Below the pieces are notes generated by a model that saw only the letters and a program-made list of their open reading frames with translations, was not told the origin of the DNA and searched no databases. From assembly GCA_018710805.1 (NCBI GenBank), contig DVJG01000186.1, positions 1 through 6,985 of the forward strand: a stretch of 6,985 bases of DNA. The letters run 5' to 3'. This document shows, one piece after another, positions 6,275-6,985 of the stretch (positions are counted from its first letter, which is position 1; every line of letters starts with the position of its first letter). Source of the stretch: Candidatus Faecousia faecipullorum. GTDB lineage: Bacteria; Bacillota; Clostridia; Oscillospirales; Oscillospiraceae. A program made the translations under genes and the position numbers.

Positions 6275-6985
6275 CTACATAGAAAGAACAGGAGGCGAAC
6301 CTTCCTGCTCCTGTGTTTGTTCTTCCGAGTGCGGCTCCGGCGGGGCAGGCTCCAGCATGGCCTCCGCCATACGCTTGGCTACCATCCGTTCCTTCTGCCG
6401 CTGGGCCTGAGCCGGGTCCTTCCAGGCGATGTTTCCCTCCAGATTTTTGAGCAGATGCCCTCGGGCGGTTTTGAACTCATCTCCAATGAGCCCCAGCCGG
6501 AGAAGCCAGGTACGGAAGGTATACTTTTCATTGCTGGACTGGGTCTTCGTGTAGCTGGCCCGCTGCTGTACCAGTGCCTGATGGGAAATGGCTAGGCAGA
6601 GCTGGATGTAGCTTTTCACCTCACCGGCGTGGAGGGTGGAGTTGAACATCCGAAACTCCACCGTGCCGTGGGAAAAGACACTGTGGAGATTCAGGGCATG
6701 GTAGCGGGTATTGCTATAGTGGATATTCCGCTCGCTGGAACCGTTGTACCAGATCCGCTCCGTGTCCTGCATGGAGGTGGGCTTCCGGCGGTTCAGCTCA
6801 TCCAGAAACCGCAGGTCCATTTTCCGGCAGTAATTTTCCCGCTCCACGTTCACCTGCAAAGCCTTATACAATAGGTCCTCCTTGGATGCCATGATGTTGA
6901 CGATGTTCCGCAGGGTCTTGGGCGTGTGGTTGGCGGCATCCACATGGATATGGATGCCGCAGCTGTGGTTGACCCTGGCCCCTCC
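6275..6985 (-). CDS. Glutamine-synthetase-fold amidoligase, C-terminal part
   Basis: This fragment of 236 residues has its N-terminus beyond the right edge. Amidoligases use ATP to join a carboxylate to an amine, giving an amide or isopeptide bond. The first visible residues, VNHSCGIHIHVDAANH (fragment residues 5-20), carry the family's CGxHxHVD signature, with H12 and H14 as likely metal or nucleotide ligands. RYHALNLHS (94-102) and GTVEFRMFNSTLH (107-119, with E110 and R112) are the next conserved blocks; they resemble the putative amidoligase family PF12224. The last 30 residues are Glu/Pro/Gln-rich and probably disordered. The N-terminal strand with further metal-binding acids is not visible, so integrity of the full active site cannot be judged. 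The reading frame is open to the window edge; an internal GTG at 6943 is not a start. Confidence 0.9.
   Translation of the reverse strand, partial: GGARVNHSCGIHIHVDAANHTPKTLRNIVNIMASKEDLLYKALQVNVERENYCRKMDLRFLDELNRRKPTSMQDTERIWYNGSSERNIHYSNTRYHALNLHSVFSHGTVEFRMFNSTLHAGEVKSYIQLCLAISHQALVQQRASYTKTQSSNEKYTFRTWLLRLGLIGDEFKTARGHLLKNLEGNIAWKDPAQAQRQKERMVAKRMAEAMLEPAPPEPHSEEQTQEQEGSPPVLSM

Overview
The window looks like part of an integrated conjugative or mobilisable element from a gut-type Gram-positive anaerobe of the class Clostridia. The basis is family resemblance (VirD4-type coupling protein, MobP3-type relaxase, DUF3991/TOPRIM protein), strong AGGAGG-like ribosome binding sites before most genes, and a fairly GC-rich coding style like that of Oscillospiraceae or Lachnospiraceae. 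The species cannot be named from the sequence alone. All nine genes lie on the minus strand, so transcription runs from high to low coordinates. The genes at both ends run off the window.

Region 1 (6985 down to 4775) is a tightly packed four-gene block. It holds the C-terminal part of a glutamine-synthetase-fold amidoligase, a gamma-glutamylcyclotransferase (GGCT/AIG2-like) protein, and two unrecognised proteins of 123 and 188 residues. Spacing is 10, -4 and 0 bases, which suggests one translationally coupled operon. An amidoligase that makes amide or isopeptide bonds beside a GGCT that removes gamma-glutamyl groups suggests a make-and-break system for a small peptide or gamma-glutamyl tag. 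It is the least explained part of the window.

Region 2 (4774 down to 4371) is a 404-base non-coding stretch with several layers of structure. The right part has an AAGTGCGCC core resembling the nic region of RSF1010/pSC101-type transfer origins, flanked by a 7-base inverted repeat. The left part has at least seven CGCAA/TTGCG half-sites and four hairpins, one of them with a perfect 10-base inverted repeat. I interpret it as the oriT plus binding sites for the relaxosome protein encoded just downstream, and perhaps the operon's control region.

Region 3 (4370 down to 2580) encodes a ribbon-helix-helix accessory protein and, three bases later, a MobP3-type relaxase.

Region 4 (2579 down to 1) starts with an extended -10 promoter candidate. 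It then has a 60-residue DUF3873-like protein, a strong terminator-like hairpin, a TOPRIM/DUF3991 primase-like protein, and the VirD4/TraG coupling ATPase, which overlaps the TOPRIM gene by 22 bases and continues past the left edge.

Taken together, the accessory protein and relaxase would nick at the 4371-4774 region, and the coupling protein would bring the relaxase-DNA complex to the mating channel. If the nick is on the plus strand at the AAGTGCGCC core, the amidoligase-GGCT block would enter the recipient first (leading region) and the relaxase and coupling genes last. This orientation is inferred, not shown.
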